Assembly: GCA_003454975.1 (NCBI GenBank)
Contig: DMST01000054.1
Coordinates: 16,644-22,660 of the forward strand
From: Cytophagales bacterium
GTDB lineage: Bacteria; Bacteroidota; Bacteroidia; Cytophagales; Cyclobacteriaceae
Direction of reading: 5' to 3'
DNA length: 6,017 nt
A program made the translations under genes and the position numbers. The notes beneath the pieces are model-generated. The model was given only the letters and a program-made list of their open reading frames with translations. It was not told where the DNA came from and did no database searches. Shown piece after piece: positions 1 through 6,017 of the stretch; within the stretch, counting starts at the first letter, position 1; each line of letters begins with the position of its first letter.

Positions 1-856
1 ACCAATAGACATCGCCCTCGTTGTACTGGAAGGCATTGCGGAAAGTATAGTTGGTGTACACCATGTAGCCGCCACAGGTATGGACCATGCCCTTGGGCTT
101 GCCGGTACTGCCGGAGGTATACAGAATAAAGAGCAAGTCCTCGCTGTCCATCTCTTCAGCTTCGCACTCTGGCGATTGGCCGTGAATGGCATCTTCCCAC
201 CAGACGTCGCGGCCCGCTTCCATGGTCACGGCTTCGCCCGTGCGCTCGGCCACGATTACCTTCTCTACGGAAGTGGTTTCCTTCAGGGCCTCATCCACAA
301 TAGATTTAAGCCCCAAGGTTTTGGCGCCCCGGTAGCTGCCGTCGGAGGTGATGACCATCTTGCAGCTGGCATCGTTGATGCGGCTGGCGAGGGCCGAAGA
401 GGAGAATCCGGCAAATACTACGGAGTGCACTGCTCCCACACGGGCACATGCCAGCACGGCCACGGCCATCTCGGGGATCATGGGCAGGTAAATGCACACC
501 CGATCACCTTTTTGGATGCCTTGCGCCTTGAGCGCATTGGCAAATTGGCACACCTTATGGTACAGCTGCCGGTAGGTCAGCTTAATGGGGTCATCTCCCG
601 GTTCGTTAGGCTCCCAAATGATCGCCGTTTGGTCACCACGCGTTTCCAGGTGGCGGTCCAGGCAGTTCTCGGTTATGTTGAGCTTCCCGCCCAGAAACCA
701 TTTGGCTTCCGGTTTTTGGAAGTCCCATTCCAGGACCTTATCCCATTTCTTTCGCCAGGAAAACTGTTCGGCCATCTCAGCCCAGAATCCTTCGGGGTCT
801 TCTACGCTACGGGCATAGGCCTGTTGGTAGTCTTCCCAGGTGTTAATTCTCCACAT
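1..856 (-). CDS. acs: Acetyl-CoA synthetase (AMP-forming), N-terminal part, cut by window edge
   Basis: This enzyme activates acetate with ATP and CoA, through acetyl-AMP, to acetyl-CoA in the cytoplasm. The frame opens with ATG at 856-854 and stays open to base 2, giving 285 residues of a family usually about 630-650 long. The N-terminus (MWRINTWEDYQQAY, then a KWFLGGKLNITENCLDRHL stretch at about 52-70) is typical of Acs. The substrate-handling core YLPMIPEMAVAVLACARVGAVH lies near 123-144. Arg176 in the SYRGAK segment appears to match the CoA-binding arginine 191 of the Salmonella enzyme. The adenylate-forming P-loop YTSGSTGKPKG is at 246-256. The acyl-pocket tryptophan, the hinge and the acetylatable C-terminal lysine lie outside the window, so acetate versus propionate preference cannot be read. 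The leader is A-rich with no Shine-Dalgarno sequence. A 199-base gap separates it from the upstream reductase gene, and it may have its own promoter. Confidence 0.96.
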   Translation of the reverse strand, partial: MWRINTWEDYQQAYARSVEDPEGFWAEMAEQFSWRKKWDKVLEWDFQKPEAKWFLGGKLNITENCLDRHLETRGDQTAIIWEPNEPGDDPIKLTYRQLYHKVCQFANALKAQGIQKGDRVCIYLPMIPEMAVAVLACARVGAVHSVVFAGFSSSALASRINDASCKMVITSDGSYRGAKTLGLKSIVDEALKETTSVEKVIVAERTGEAVTMEAGRDVWWEDAIHGQSPECEAEEMDSEDLLFILYTSGSTGKPKGMVHTCGGYMVYTNYTFRNAFQYNEGDVYW

Positions 857-881
857 GATTGTTTTTCGTTTTCAGTTGTTA

Positions 882-909
882 AAAAATTAGAGGAAGTAGT
901 TTGAAGCAA
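882..909 (-). promoter_or_regulatory. Candidate Bacteroidota-type promoter for acs
   Basis: On the minus strand a TTG (909-907) is followed after 17 bases by TAATTTTT (889-882). This fits the Bacteroidota pattern TTG-N17-23-TAnnTTTG in all but the final G. It would place a transcription start about 20 bases before the acs ATG at 856. The match is to a short, degenerate consensus in an AT-rich spot, so it could be chance. The position, immediately upstream of a gene that is often separately regulated, is what makes it plausible. Confidence 0.35.
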
Positions 910-958
910 GAAAGAAGCTGCCCGTAACATCCTTCTTCGCTCCCACTCCGTCCTTACT

Positions 959-980
959 AATGACGAGGTACGAATGACGA
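959..980. repeat. Short direct repeat AATGACGA x2 upstream of acs, possible operator
   Basis: AATGACGA occurs at 959-966 and again at 973-980, 14 bases start to start, in the non-coding gap before acs. The second copy also forms the left arm of an imperfect hairpin (973-992: AATGACGA, loop TTG, then TCG, a bulged A, and TCATT). The pair lies about 50 bases upstream of the candidate -33 element, a reasonable place for an activator to bind. There is no T-run beside the hairpin, so it does not look like a terminator. No known regulator motif was recognised. Confidence 0.25.
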
Positions 981-1055
981 TTGTCGATCATTTACATCCT
1001 ACCCTCATCAATGTCATTATTGTTGAATATATCATCTCATTGGCTCATCGCCTCA

Positions 1056-2066
1056 TTAGGCAAGTTTAGCCAGTACCCTTCCTTTGGTTTTGCCCTCCAA
1101 AATGGCCGGTACGTACGTATCGCTTAGGGTCTGCAGGTCCGTTTCGGTGTACATTCCCTCCGCCATGGGTACGCGCCAGTCCGACGCCAACTTGGCCCAT
1201 ACTTCTTTGCGAACCGCCATGGGCAGCTCGGCTGATTCTACCCCCAATACGTTCACCCCCCGTAGGATGAAGGGAAACACGCTGGCATCAAACTTTGGCG
1301 AAGCCACTAACCCACATACCGCTACACTGCCGTAAGGCTTCGTGCCTTTAATAACCGAAGCCAGCATATCGCCGCCTACGGTATCCAGCGCTCCGGCCCA
1401 GCGCGCCTTCAGCATAGGCCGACCCGACGTATCGATCACGTCCTTACGCGACAGAATTTCTTTCGCCCCTAAACCACGCAGGTAATCGTGCGCATCGGCC
1501 GATCCGGTCACGGCCCATACCTCATAACACGCCTTCGAATAGATGGCTACCGCCAGGCTGCCGACTCCACCCGAAGCCCCGGTCACCAGCAAAGGCCCCA
1601 TGTCAGGGTTCTGGCCCATCCGTTCCATTTGGTACAAGCCAATACCGGCCGTGAGGCCCGCTGTGCCCTGTACCATGCTCTCACGCAAATCGTAGCCATC
1701 CGGCATCGGTATCACCCAGCTACCCGGTACGCGGATGTAGTCCGCAAAAGCGCCCGAGGTATTCATACCCAAGTCGTAGCTGGTGCAAATCACCGACATC
1801 CCTTCTTGGAAGTCAGGATGCTTGGACGCTACCACCACGCCCGAGGCGTCGATACCCGGTGTGTGGGGGAAGTTGCGGGTCACGCCCTTGTTACCCGTAG
1901 CCGAGAGGCCATCCTTGTAGTTGAGGGCGGCGTAATGTACCCGAATGGTCACCTCATCGTCGAAAGTGGGCAAACCGTCCAAAGGCAAATCGGTAATCGA
2001 ACGTGAAAACGTGCCGTCTTCGGCTGCTTCCACTAGTAATCCTCGGTAGTGTGTTGGTAGGCTCAT
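1056..2066 (-). CDS. YhdH/YhfP/AcuI-family NADPH-dependent oxidoreductase (probable acryloyl-CoA reductase-like)
   Basis: This is a zinc-independent medium-chain dehydrogenase/reductase of 336 residues, the usual length for the YhdH/YhfP family. Characterised relatives (AcuI, E. coli YhdH) reduce acryloyl-CoA to propionyl-CoA with NADPH in the cytoplasm. Older annotations call the family quinone oxidoreductase. Family signatures visible here are NYKDGLSATG (49-58), a PGIDASGVV stretch (70-78), TSYDLGMNTSGAFADY (95-110), the nucleotide-binding loop VTGASGGVGS (161-170) and PFILRGVNVLGVES (265-278). The cysteines that bind structural zinc in alcohol dehydrogenases are absent, as expected. Its ATG overlaps the TGA of the response-regulator gene by four bases (2063-2066), and a good Shine-Dalgarno sequence precedes it. 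Placement beside acs suggests a role in C3 acyl-CoA handling or detoxification, but the substrate is inferred from family only. Confidence 0.93.
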   Translation of the reverse strand: MSLPTHYRGLLVEAAEDGTFSRSITDLPLDGLPTFDDEVTIRVHYAALNYKDGLSATGNKGVTRNFPHTPGIDASGVVVASKHPDFQEGMSVICTSYDLGMNTSGAFADYIRVPGSWVIPMPDGYDLRESMVQGTAGLTAGIGLYQMERMGQNPDMGPLLVTGASGGVGSLAVAIYSKACYEVWAVTGSADAHDYLRGLGAKEILSRKDVIDTSGRPMLKARWAGALDTVGGDMLASVIKGTKPYGSVAVCGLVASPKFDASVFPFILRGVNVLGVESAELPMAVRKEVWAKLASDWRVPMAEGMYTETDLQTLSDTYVPAILEGKTKGRVLAKLA

Positions 2067-2449
2067 AGGTGCTCTCCTTTGCGTACTTTATCCAATTTTT
2101 TCACTTGATCCATTAGGTGTCGGGTCGAAAACGGCTTCGTCAGATACAAATCCGCTCCCAAGGCGTATCCCTTCTCAATGTCCGAATCTTTACTCTTGGC
2201 CGTGAGAAAGATCACCTTGGTGGTATGTAGTGTGGCATGATTTTTCACGTAACTACAGACCTCGTACCCGTCCACCTCGGGCATCATGATGTCCAGCACG
2301 ATGATGTGAGGCTCCTCCCGATCGATGATCTCCATGGCCTCCGAACCATCGCGCGCAATGAACACCTGATAGCCGCCTTTCTTCATAAGAAATTCCAAAG
2401 ACATCAAAATGTTGGGTTCGTCGTCTACAATCAGGACTTTGGTGCTCAT
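2063..2449 (-). CDS. Receiver-only response regulator (CheY-like, no output domain)
   Basis: The 128 residues are taken up by a single receiver domain plus a short charged tail, so there is no DNA-binding or enzymatic output. The acidic pocket is Asp9-Asp10 (IVDDEPN), the phospho-acceptor is Asp53 (VLDIMMPEVDG), the switch threonine is Thr83 (FLTAK) and the conserved lysine is Lys105 (TKPFS). All residues needed for phosphorylation are present. The ATG overlaps the TGA of the kinase gene (2446-2449) and its own TGA overlaps the next ATG (2063-2066), so it is almost certainly the partner of that kinase. It most likely acts by protein-protein contact or as a relay to another protein encoded elsewhere. 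In the comparable Gammaproteobacterial systems the partners (CrbR, CbrB) carry DNA-binding domains, so this one must signal differently. Confidence 0.96.
   Translation of the reverse strand: MSTKVLIVDDEPNILMSLEFLMKKGGYQVFIARDGSEAMEIIDREEPHIIVLDIMMPEVDGYEVCSYVKNHATLHTTKVIFLTAKSKDSDIEKGYALGADLYLTKPFSTRHLMDQVKKLDKVRKGEHL
2074..2080 (-). promoter_or_regulatory. Shine-Dalgarno AAAGGAG for the oxidoreductase gene
   Basis: Minus-strand AAAGGAG lies 7 bases before the ATG at 2066-2064. It sits inside the last codons of the response-regulator gene (encoding Lys-Gly-Glu-His-Leu-stop). It supports this ATG as the true start. It also stands out because the other starts in the window have no comparable site and Bacteroidota rarely rely on one. 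Confidence 0.5.
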
Positions 2450-5193
2450 AGTGCCGTCGGGTTTGCGGGTCTACCAATGGGTTCGGCCGGCAAGGCAAAG
2501 CTAAAACGTGCGCCCTCGCCGGGGGTACTTTCTACCCAAATACGCCCCTGGTGGCGTAGCAGAATCCGCTGACAGATCGCCAAGCCTAAACCGCTACCAA
2601 TGGGTTTGCGTACCGTTTGGTTTTCTACTTGGTAGAATTTATCGAAGATAAGTGACTGAATTTCGGGGGCAATACCTTTGCCATTATCAGACACCCGCAC
2701 ACGGATTTCTCCATCGATGAAGTAGGAAGTAATCACAATTTTTCCCACCCCAGGCTCCACAAACTTTACCGCATTGGAAAGCAAATTCAGGATCACTTGC
2801 GTCATCCGGTCGCGGTCAGCAACTACAGGAGGCAAGGACCCTTGCAGGTCTACTTGTAGCGCAATTTCCTTCTCTTTGATTACCTGAATAAAGGATTCCA
2901 CGGCCTCACGAATCACCTCGTTGAGTTGGATACGGGTTTTGTGCAGCGACATTTTCCCCGAATCCATTTTCTCGAGATCCAGCACCTGAGAGATCAGTCG
3001 GTTCATCCGTTCAGTTTCCCCGATGATAGTATGGAGGAAATTATCCCGCTCTTCTCCTTCCAGATCAGGGTTATCCGCCAAAATTTCGGACATAGCCCGG
3101 ATACCGGTGAGGGGCGTTCGCATCTCGTGGGTTACGGTAGAGATGAAATCATCCTTACGCCCATCCAGCATTTTCAATTCGGCATTGGCCTGCTGCAAAG
3201 CCTCGGAGGCTTCCCGCAAGGCTTCTGATTTCTGGCGCAACTCCTGATTGACGGACACCAAATGTTGAGACTCCCGAAGCAGGTTATGCACTTCCTCCAG
3301 GGTAATCTCTTCTTCCTTCAGGGTAGTTGCCAACAGCACCCTGGCGGAAGCCCGGCCCATAGACTCAGCCAGCATCCGCTCCGCATAGTTAACCAACCGG
3401 GCATCGGCCACTGTTTGGGCGTTCCAGTCTACTTGGTAGGTTTGGGCAAAAGCAGCCAGAATTTCCTGACTCCTGGCATGGCCCAAAAACTGCTCAAGCA
3501 AACGTCGGATTTCGTCTACCGTAGCCCGCCCCTTCCAGCCAATGGAAATATCGTAGGCTTCTGAGTACTTGAATACCTCAATGAATACCTCAGCTTGGTT
3601 TTGCTCCTTGCTGCTGGGCATAGTAAAGATGGACACTGCCACATAGGCCCCCAGATTCCAAAAGAGGCTCCAAAAGACGCCGTGCGCCAGTGGCTCCATG
3701 GTTTGCAGGCCCAAAAACTGATAGGGCCGAAGGATGGATATTCCCCATAGGCCTTCTTCCATGAGCCGCTCGGCCATGAGGCCGGACCCCACCAAGGTGG
3801 GCAGTACCAAGGTGAAGCCCCAAATGAGAAACCCAACTACAATACCTGCGGTAGCCCCCTGTTTGGTACCACCTTTCCAGTACATGCCTCCTAGCAGTGC
3901 CGGAGCAAACTGAGCTACGGCCGCAAAGGAGATGAGGCCAATGGACACCAGCGAGTAGCTACTGGCCACAAACCGATGATACAAATAGGCCAATAGCAAC
4001 AACAGGATAATGTTGACCCTACGGCTGGCAATAAGGATTCGCCCGAAGTAATTGCCCAACCGCTGAGTAAGGGGCTTGGAGCCTACCAAGTAGGGTACCA
4101 GTACGTTGTGGCTAATCATCCGGCTGAGCGCAATGGTGGAAACGATGATCATGGAGGTAGCCGCCGAAAAACCACCCAAATAGGCCAGTAAGGCTAGCCC
4201 TTCGCGGTCTGCCCATAGGGGCAGCGTGAGCACAAAAGTATCTGCATCCACATTACCCAAAGGAAAGGTAAGCCGACCCGCAAAAGCAATGGGCAATACG
4301 AATATGTTGATGAGCAACAGATAAAGCGGGAACAGCCAAATGGCTTTCCGGAGGTTACTTTCTTTCCGGTTTTCCAATACGGCCACCTGGAATTGGCGTG
4401 GCAGCAACAGAAACGCAAACATGCTCACCATGAGCATCCAGAACCAACGGGAGAAGCCCACCTCCTCATCCATAACAAATAGCCGCTGCAAGGCGGGTTG
4501 GGTTTGGGCCTGCTGGAAGATGTCACCAAACCCACGGAACAGCCCGAAGGTGATTACTGATCCTACGACCAGAAACGCCACCAATTTCACGATGGACTCG
4601 AAAGCCACGGCCACTACCATGCCCTCGTGGTTCCGGGTAACGTCAAGCGGTTTGGAGCCAAACACAATAATGAATACTCCCAATACCAAGGTGATGTAGA
4701 AGGAAGAATCTTGGTACCAGGTACCAGCAGATTGGGCGACCAGGGAGGAGGACGTGAGAATCTCGAAGCTAGAACCAATGGCCTTCAGTTGCAAGGCGAT
4801 GTAGGGCACGATGCCCAGTACACAAACGATGGTTACCAAATAGCTAAGCCGCAGGCTCTGCCCGTAGCGGGCCGAAATAAAATCGGCCAGGGTGGTGATG
4901 CGCTGCACTCTACAAATGCGGATGGCCTTGCGCAGGATGATCCACCAGAGCGGTGCGGTAAGGGTGGGGCCCAAATAAATGGTGAGGAACTCGATGCCGT
5001 TGTTGGCGGCACGCCCCACGCTACCATAATATGTCCACGCAGTGCAGTATACGGCAAGACTAAGGGCATACACGTAGGGATTGCTCACCAGGCTACGGCC
5101 ACGCTGGGCACGCCGCTCCCCCCACCACGCCAGGGCGAAGAGCAGGGTAAGATACCCTAGCGAAAAGCCGATGACCCACCCCAGGTTATTCAT
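2446..5193 (-). CDS. Hybrid sodium:solute symporter-sensor histidine kinase (CbrA/CrbS type)
   Basis: This 915-residue inner-membrane sensor joins a transporter-like domain to a kinase. Residues about 5-525 hold some 13 hydrophobic segments of the SSS family. The segment GGFSAATSMIIVSTIALSRM (340-359) resembles the sodium-site helix, and Ser352-Thr353 are candidate ligands. A soluble STAC-like linker follows (about 560-650, including LVNYAERMLAESMGRASARVL), then a probable coiled coil (about 637-680). The kinase core has the H-box with His689 (FISTVTHEMRTPL), N-box Asn803/Asn807 (ILNLLSNAVKF), G1 DNGKG (836-840), F-box near 850-853 and G2 GSGLGLAI (866-873). It has no PAS domain and no fused receiver. 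Its ATG overlaps the stop of the small membrane protein gene (5190-5193). By analogy with CrbS and CbrA, it probably senses transport or binding of a small substrate, perhaps acetate or another carboxylate given the neighbours. The ligand is inferred. Confidence 0.95.
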   Translation of the reverse strand: MNNLGWVIGFSLGYLTLLFALAWWGERRAQRGRSLVSNPYVYALSLAVYCTAWTYYGSVGRAANNGIEFLTIYLGPTLTAPLWWIILRKAIRICRVQRITTLADFISARYGQSLRLSYLVTIVCVLGIVPYIALQLKAIGSSFEILTSSSLVAQSAGTWYQDSSFYITLVLGVFIIVFGSKPLDVTRNHEGMVVAVAFESIVKLVAFLVVGSVITFGLFRGFGDIFQQAQTQPALQRLFVMDEEVGFSRWFWMLMVSMFAFLLLPRQFQVAVLENRKESNLRKAIWLFPLYLLLINIFVLPIAFAGRLTFPLGNVDADTFVLTLPLWADREGLALLAYLGGFSAATSMIIVSTIALSRMISHNVLVPYLVGSKPLTQRLGNYFGRILIASRRVNIILLLLLAYLYHRFVASSYSLVSIGLISFAAVAQFAPALLGGMYWKGGTKQGATAGIVVGFLIWGFTLVLPTLVGSGLMAERLMEEGLWGISILRPYQFLGLQTMEPLAHGVFWSLFWNLGAYVAVSIFTMPSSKEQNQAEVFIEVFKYSEAYDISIGWKGRATVDEIRRLLEQFLGHARSQEILAAFAQTYQVDWNAQTVADARLVNYAERMLAESMGRASARVLLATTLKEEEITLEEVHNLLRESQHLVSVNQELRQKSEALREASEALQQANAELKMLDGRKDDFISTVTHEMRTPLTGIRAMSEILADNPDLEGEERDNFLHTIIGETERMNRLISQVLDLEKMDSGKMSLHKTRIQLNEVIREAVESFIQVIKEKEIALQVDLQGSLPPVVADRDRMTQVILNLLSNAVKFVEPGVGKIVITSYFIDGEIRVRVSDNGKGIAPEIQSLIFDKFYQVENQTVRKPIGSGLGLAICQRILLRHQGRIWVESTPGEGARFSFALPAEPIGRPANPTAL

Positions 5194-5501
5194 TCACTGT
5201 CCCGATCGTCGGTTTTTAAGTACTTGTGTACTACCCTGGCCAAGGCCACGATGACCACCATCCAAACCGCAAAAATGTACAAGTACAGTACAGGAAAGCC
5301 CCAAACGCTACCCGCTTGGTTGAAGATGGTAAGCAAGGGCGGATTGATGCAGACGAGGAGCAAGCCAAAAATCGCCAGGAGGCGGGGGGTAAGGGCCCGC
5401 TTATTTGATGTTTTCTTGGACACAGGTCCGAAAAATAACAAATCCTGCCATCGGTGGTCCGATGCAGCAGGAGAATTCGGTGGGCGATGGGGATGGCTCA
5501 T
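5190..5501 (-). CDS. Small two-helix membrane protein coupled to the symporter-kinase
   Basis: The product has 103 residues. A polar, basic N-terminal part of about 40 residues precedes two predicted membrane segments (about 41-60 and 69-91), and a charged tail ends in KTDDRDSE. The link between the helices, NPPLLTIFNQAGSVWGFPVLYLYIF (53-77), looks like a conserved core. I do not recognise a named family with certainty. The TGA is shared with the kinase ATG (ATGA, 5190-5193), so the two are translationally coupled, and a partner or assembly role for the sensor is likely. Pseudomonas cbrA is also preceded by a small coupled gene, cbrX, and this could be its counterpart, but homology was not tested. 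The ATG at 5501-5499 has no Shine-Dalgarno sequence. There is no later in-frame ATG before residue 81, so the start is reasonable, though the Pro/His-rich first 15 residues leave some doubt. Confidence 0.82.
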   Translation of the reverse strand: MSHPHRPPNSPAASDHRWQDLLFFGPVSKKTSNKRALTPRLLAIFGLLLVCINPPLLTIFNQAGSVWGFPVLYLYIFAVWMVVIVALARVVHKYLKTDDRDSE

Positions 5502-5515
5502 GGGGCAGGGGTAAG

Positions 5516-5545
5516 GCCCCGGAGGCGATTACTTCCCTCCGGGGC
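5516..5545 (-). terminator. GC-rich intercistronic hairpin (possible terminator or attenuator, no U-tract)
   Basis: A perfect 10-bp inverted repeat, GCCCCGGAGG (5545-5536, minus strand) and CCTCCGGGGC (5525-5516), encloses a 10-base loop. It begins 18 bases after the symporter stop codon and ends 14 bases before the ATG of the small membrane protein. Neither strand has a T-run after the stem, so a classical intrinsic terminator is doubtful. It may cause partial termination or protect the upstream symporter mRNA from 3' decay. It could also hinder ribosome access to the next gene. Confidence 0.45.
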
Positions 5546-5563
5546 TATCAAGCATGGTTATTC

Positions 5564-6017
5564 TCAGTGGGCAGCTACCGCTTCTTTGGCGCCTCTGGGA
5601 TGACGAATGTCTTCTACCAGATCTTGCACGTCTTGTGGGGTTGGGGCTGTAAAACGCATCACCACCAAGGCCACCACAAAGTTGACCAGCATGGCTACCA
5701 CTCCGAAGCCTTCAGGGGAGATACCAAACCACCAGTCTTCAGGGGTAGTATCGCCAAACATGTTGAATTTGAAGCGCATGATGTAGAAACACATCACGGC
5801 CAAACCCGAAATCATACCGGCGATGGCGCCTTCTTTGTTCATCTTCTTGGAGAAGATACCCAGCATAATGGTGGGGAAGAAAGAGGAGGCTGCCAAACCG
5901 AAGGCCAGGGCCACCACCGCCGCCACATAGTCGGGAGGATTGATACCGAAGTAACCTGCCACACATACCGCGAAAGCGGCTGAGATCCGGGCAATCCACA
6001 GCTCACTGCGCTCGCTC
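5564..6017 (-). CDS. Sodium:solute symporter, VC_2705/ActP-like, C-terminal part, cut by window edge
   Basis: The frame enters at the window edge and gives 150 residues ending in TGA at 5566-5564. The true start is beyond the window, and the internal ATG at 5962 is only Met residue 19 of this fragment. The fragment holds about four hydrophobic segments. It includes GYFGINPPDYVAAVVALAFGLAASSFFPTIMLGIFSKKMNKEGAIAGM and the tail WWFGISPEGFGVVAMLVNF, then DVQDLVEDIRHPRGA. These are typical of the VC_2705 subfamily of the SSS family, close to the acetate permease ActP. The family couples sodium entry to substrate uptake across the inner membrane. Being upstream of a symporter-kinase and near acs, a short-chain carboxylate is the likeliest substrate. 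In many genomes a small DUF4212 protein gene precedes this symporter type, and that position lies outside the window. Confidence 0.93.
   Translation of the reverse strand, partial: SERSELWIARISAAFAVCVAGYFGINPPDYVAAVVALAFGLAASSFFPTIMLGIFSKKMNKEGAIAGMISGLAVMCFYIMRFKFNMFGDTTPEDWWFGISPEGFGVVAMLVNFVVALVVMRFTAPTPQDVQDLVEDIRHPRGAKEAVAAH

Noticed and set aside
80..904. Long open frame of 274 codons on the plus strand
   Set aside because: It lies antisense to acs, whose motifs are unmistakable on the minus strand. The plus-strand translation has no recognisable domain and comes from the codon bias of acs.
973..992. Hairpin as a terminator for the oxidoreductase operon
   Set aside because: The stem is AT-rich, has a bulge and lacks a following T-run on either strand, so termination is not supported.
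1108..1120. Palindromic GTACGTACGTA run
   Set aside because: It lies inside the oxidoreductase coding sequence and is explained by its codons. There is no second copy or other context for a site.
4713..4726. Tandem GGTACC sites
   Set aside because: They encode ordinary residues (Gly-Thr-Trp-Tyr-Gln) of the symporter-kinase and show no wider repeat structure.
4627..5160. Plus-strand open frame of 177 codons, and similar frames within 3262-3564 and 4340-4699
   Set aside because: They are antisense to the symporter-kinase gene, low in complexity and without any family motif.
5564..5962. Short standalone symporter gene starting at the ATG at 5962
   Set aside because: The same frame stays open to the window edge with family-like sequence, so that methionine is internal to a longer symporter.
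5405..5983. Plus-strand open frame of 192 codons spanning the hairpin and the symporter end
   Set aside because: It crosses two minus-strand genes and their gap. Its His/Gly-rich product looks like a reverse-strand shadow.

Overview
The window is a run of genes all read on the minus strand, so it is best followed from right to left. Two features suggest a Bacteroidota bacterium, probably a moderately GC-rich member of the Cytophagales. Most starts lack a Shine-Dalgarno sequence and sit behind A-rich or unremarkable leaders. The acetyl-CoA synthetase, symporter and symporter-kinase also look like the types found in that group. This assignment is an inference from protein style, not from a marker gene.

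Layout in order of transcription: (1) the C-terminal 150 residues of a sodium:solute symporter of the acetate-permease-like VC_2705 type (5564-6017, cut by the window edge). (2) A 62-base gap with a perfect 10-bp GC-rich hairpin (5516-5545). (3) A 103-residue protein with two predicted membrane segments (5190-5501). (4) A 915-residue histidine kinase whose N-terminal half is a complete 13-helix symporter domain, followed by a STAC-like linker and a HisKA/HATPase core (2446-5193). (5) A 128-residue receiver-only response regulator (2063-2449). (6) A YhdH/YhfP/AcuI-type NADPH-dependent enoyl/acryloyl-CoA reductase-like oxidoreductase (1056-2066). (7) A 199-base intergenic stretch with a candidate promoter and a short direct repeat (857-1055). 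(8) The N-terminal 285 residues of acetyl-CoA synthetase (1-856, cut by the window edge).

Genes 3 to 6 are joined by three consecutive 4-base ATGA stop/start overlaps, so they are very probably one translationally coupled unit. Together the genes look like a short-chain carboxylate module: uptake by the symporter, sensing by the symporter-kinase, relay through a receiver with no DNA-binding domain, and metabolism by Acs and the reductase. The arrangement resembles the CrbS/CrbR acetate switch and the CbrA/CbrB system of Gammaproteobacteria. It differs in having a receiver-only partner, a coupled two-helix membrane protein and a coupled oxidoreductase.

No RNA genes, mobile elements, CRISPR arrays or phage genes were seen. 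There is no stretch of more than 300 bases without a gene.
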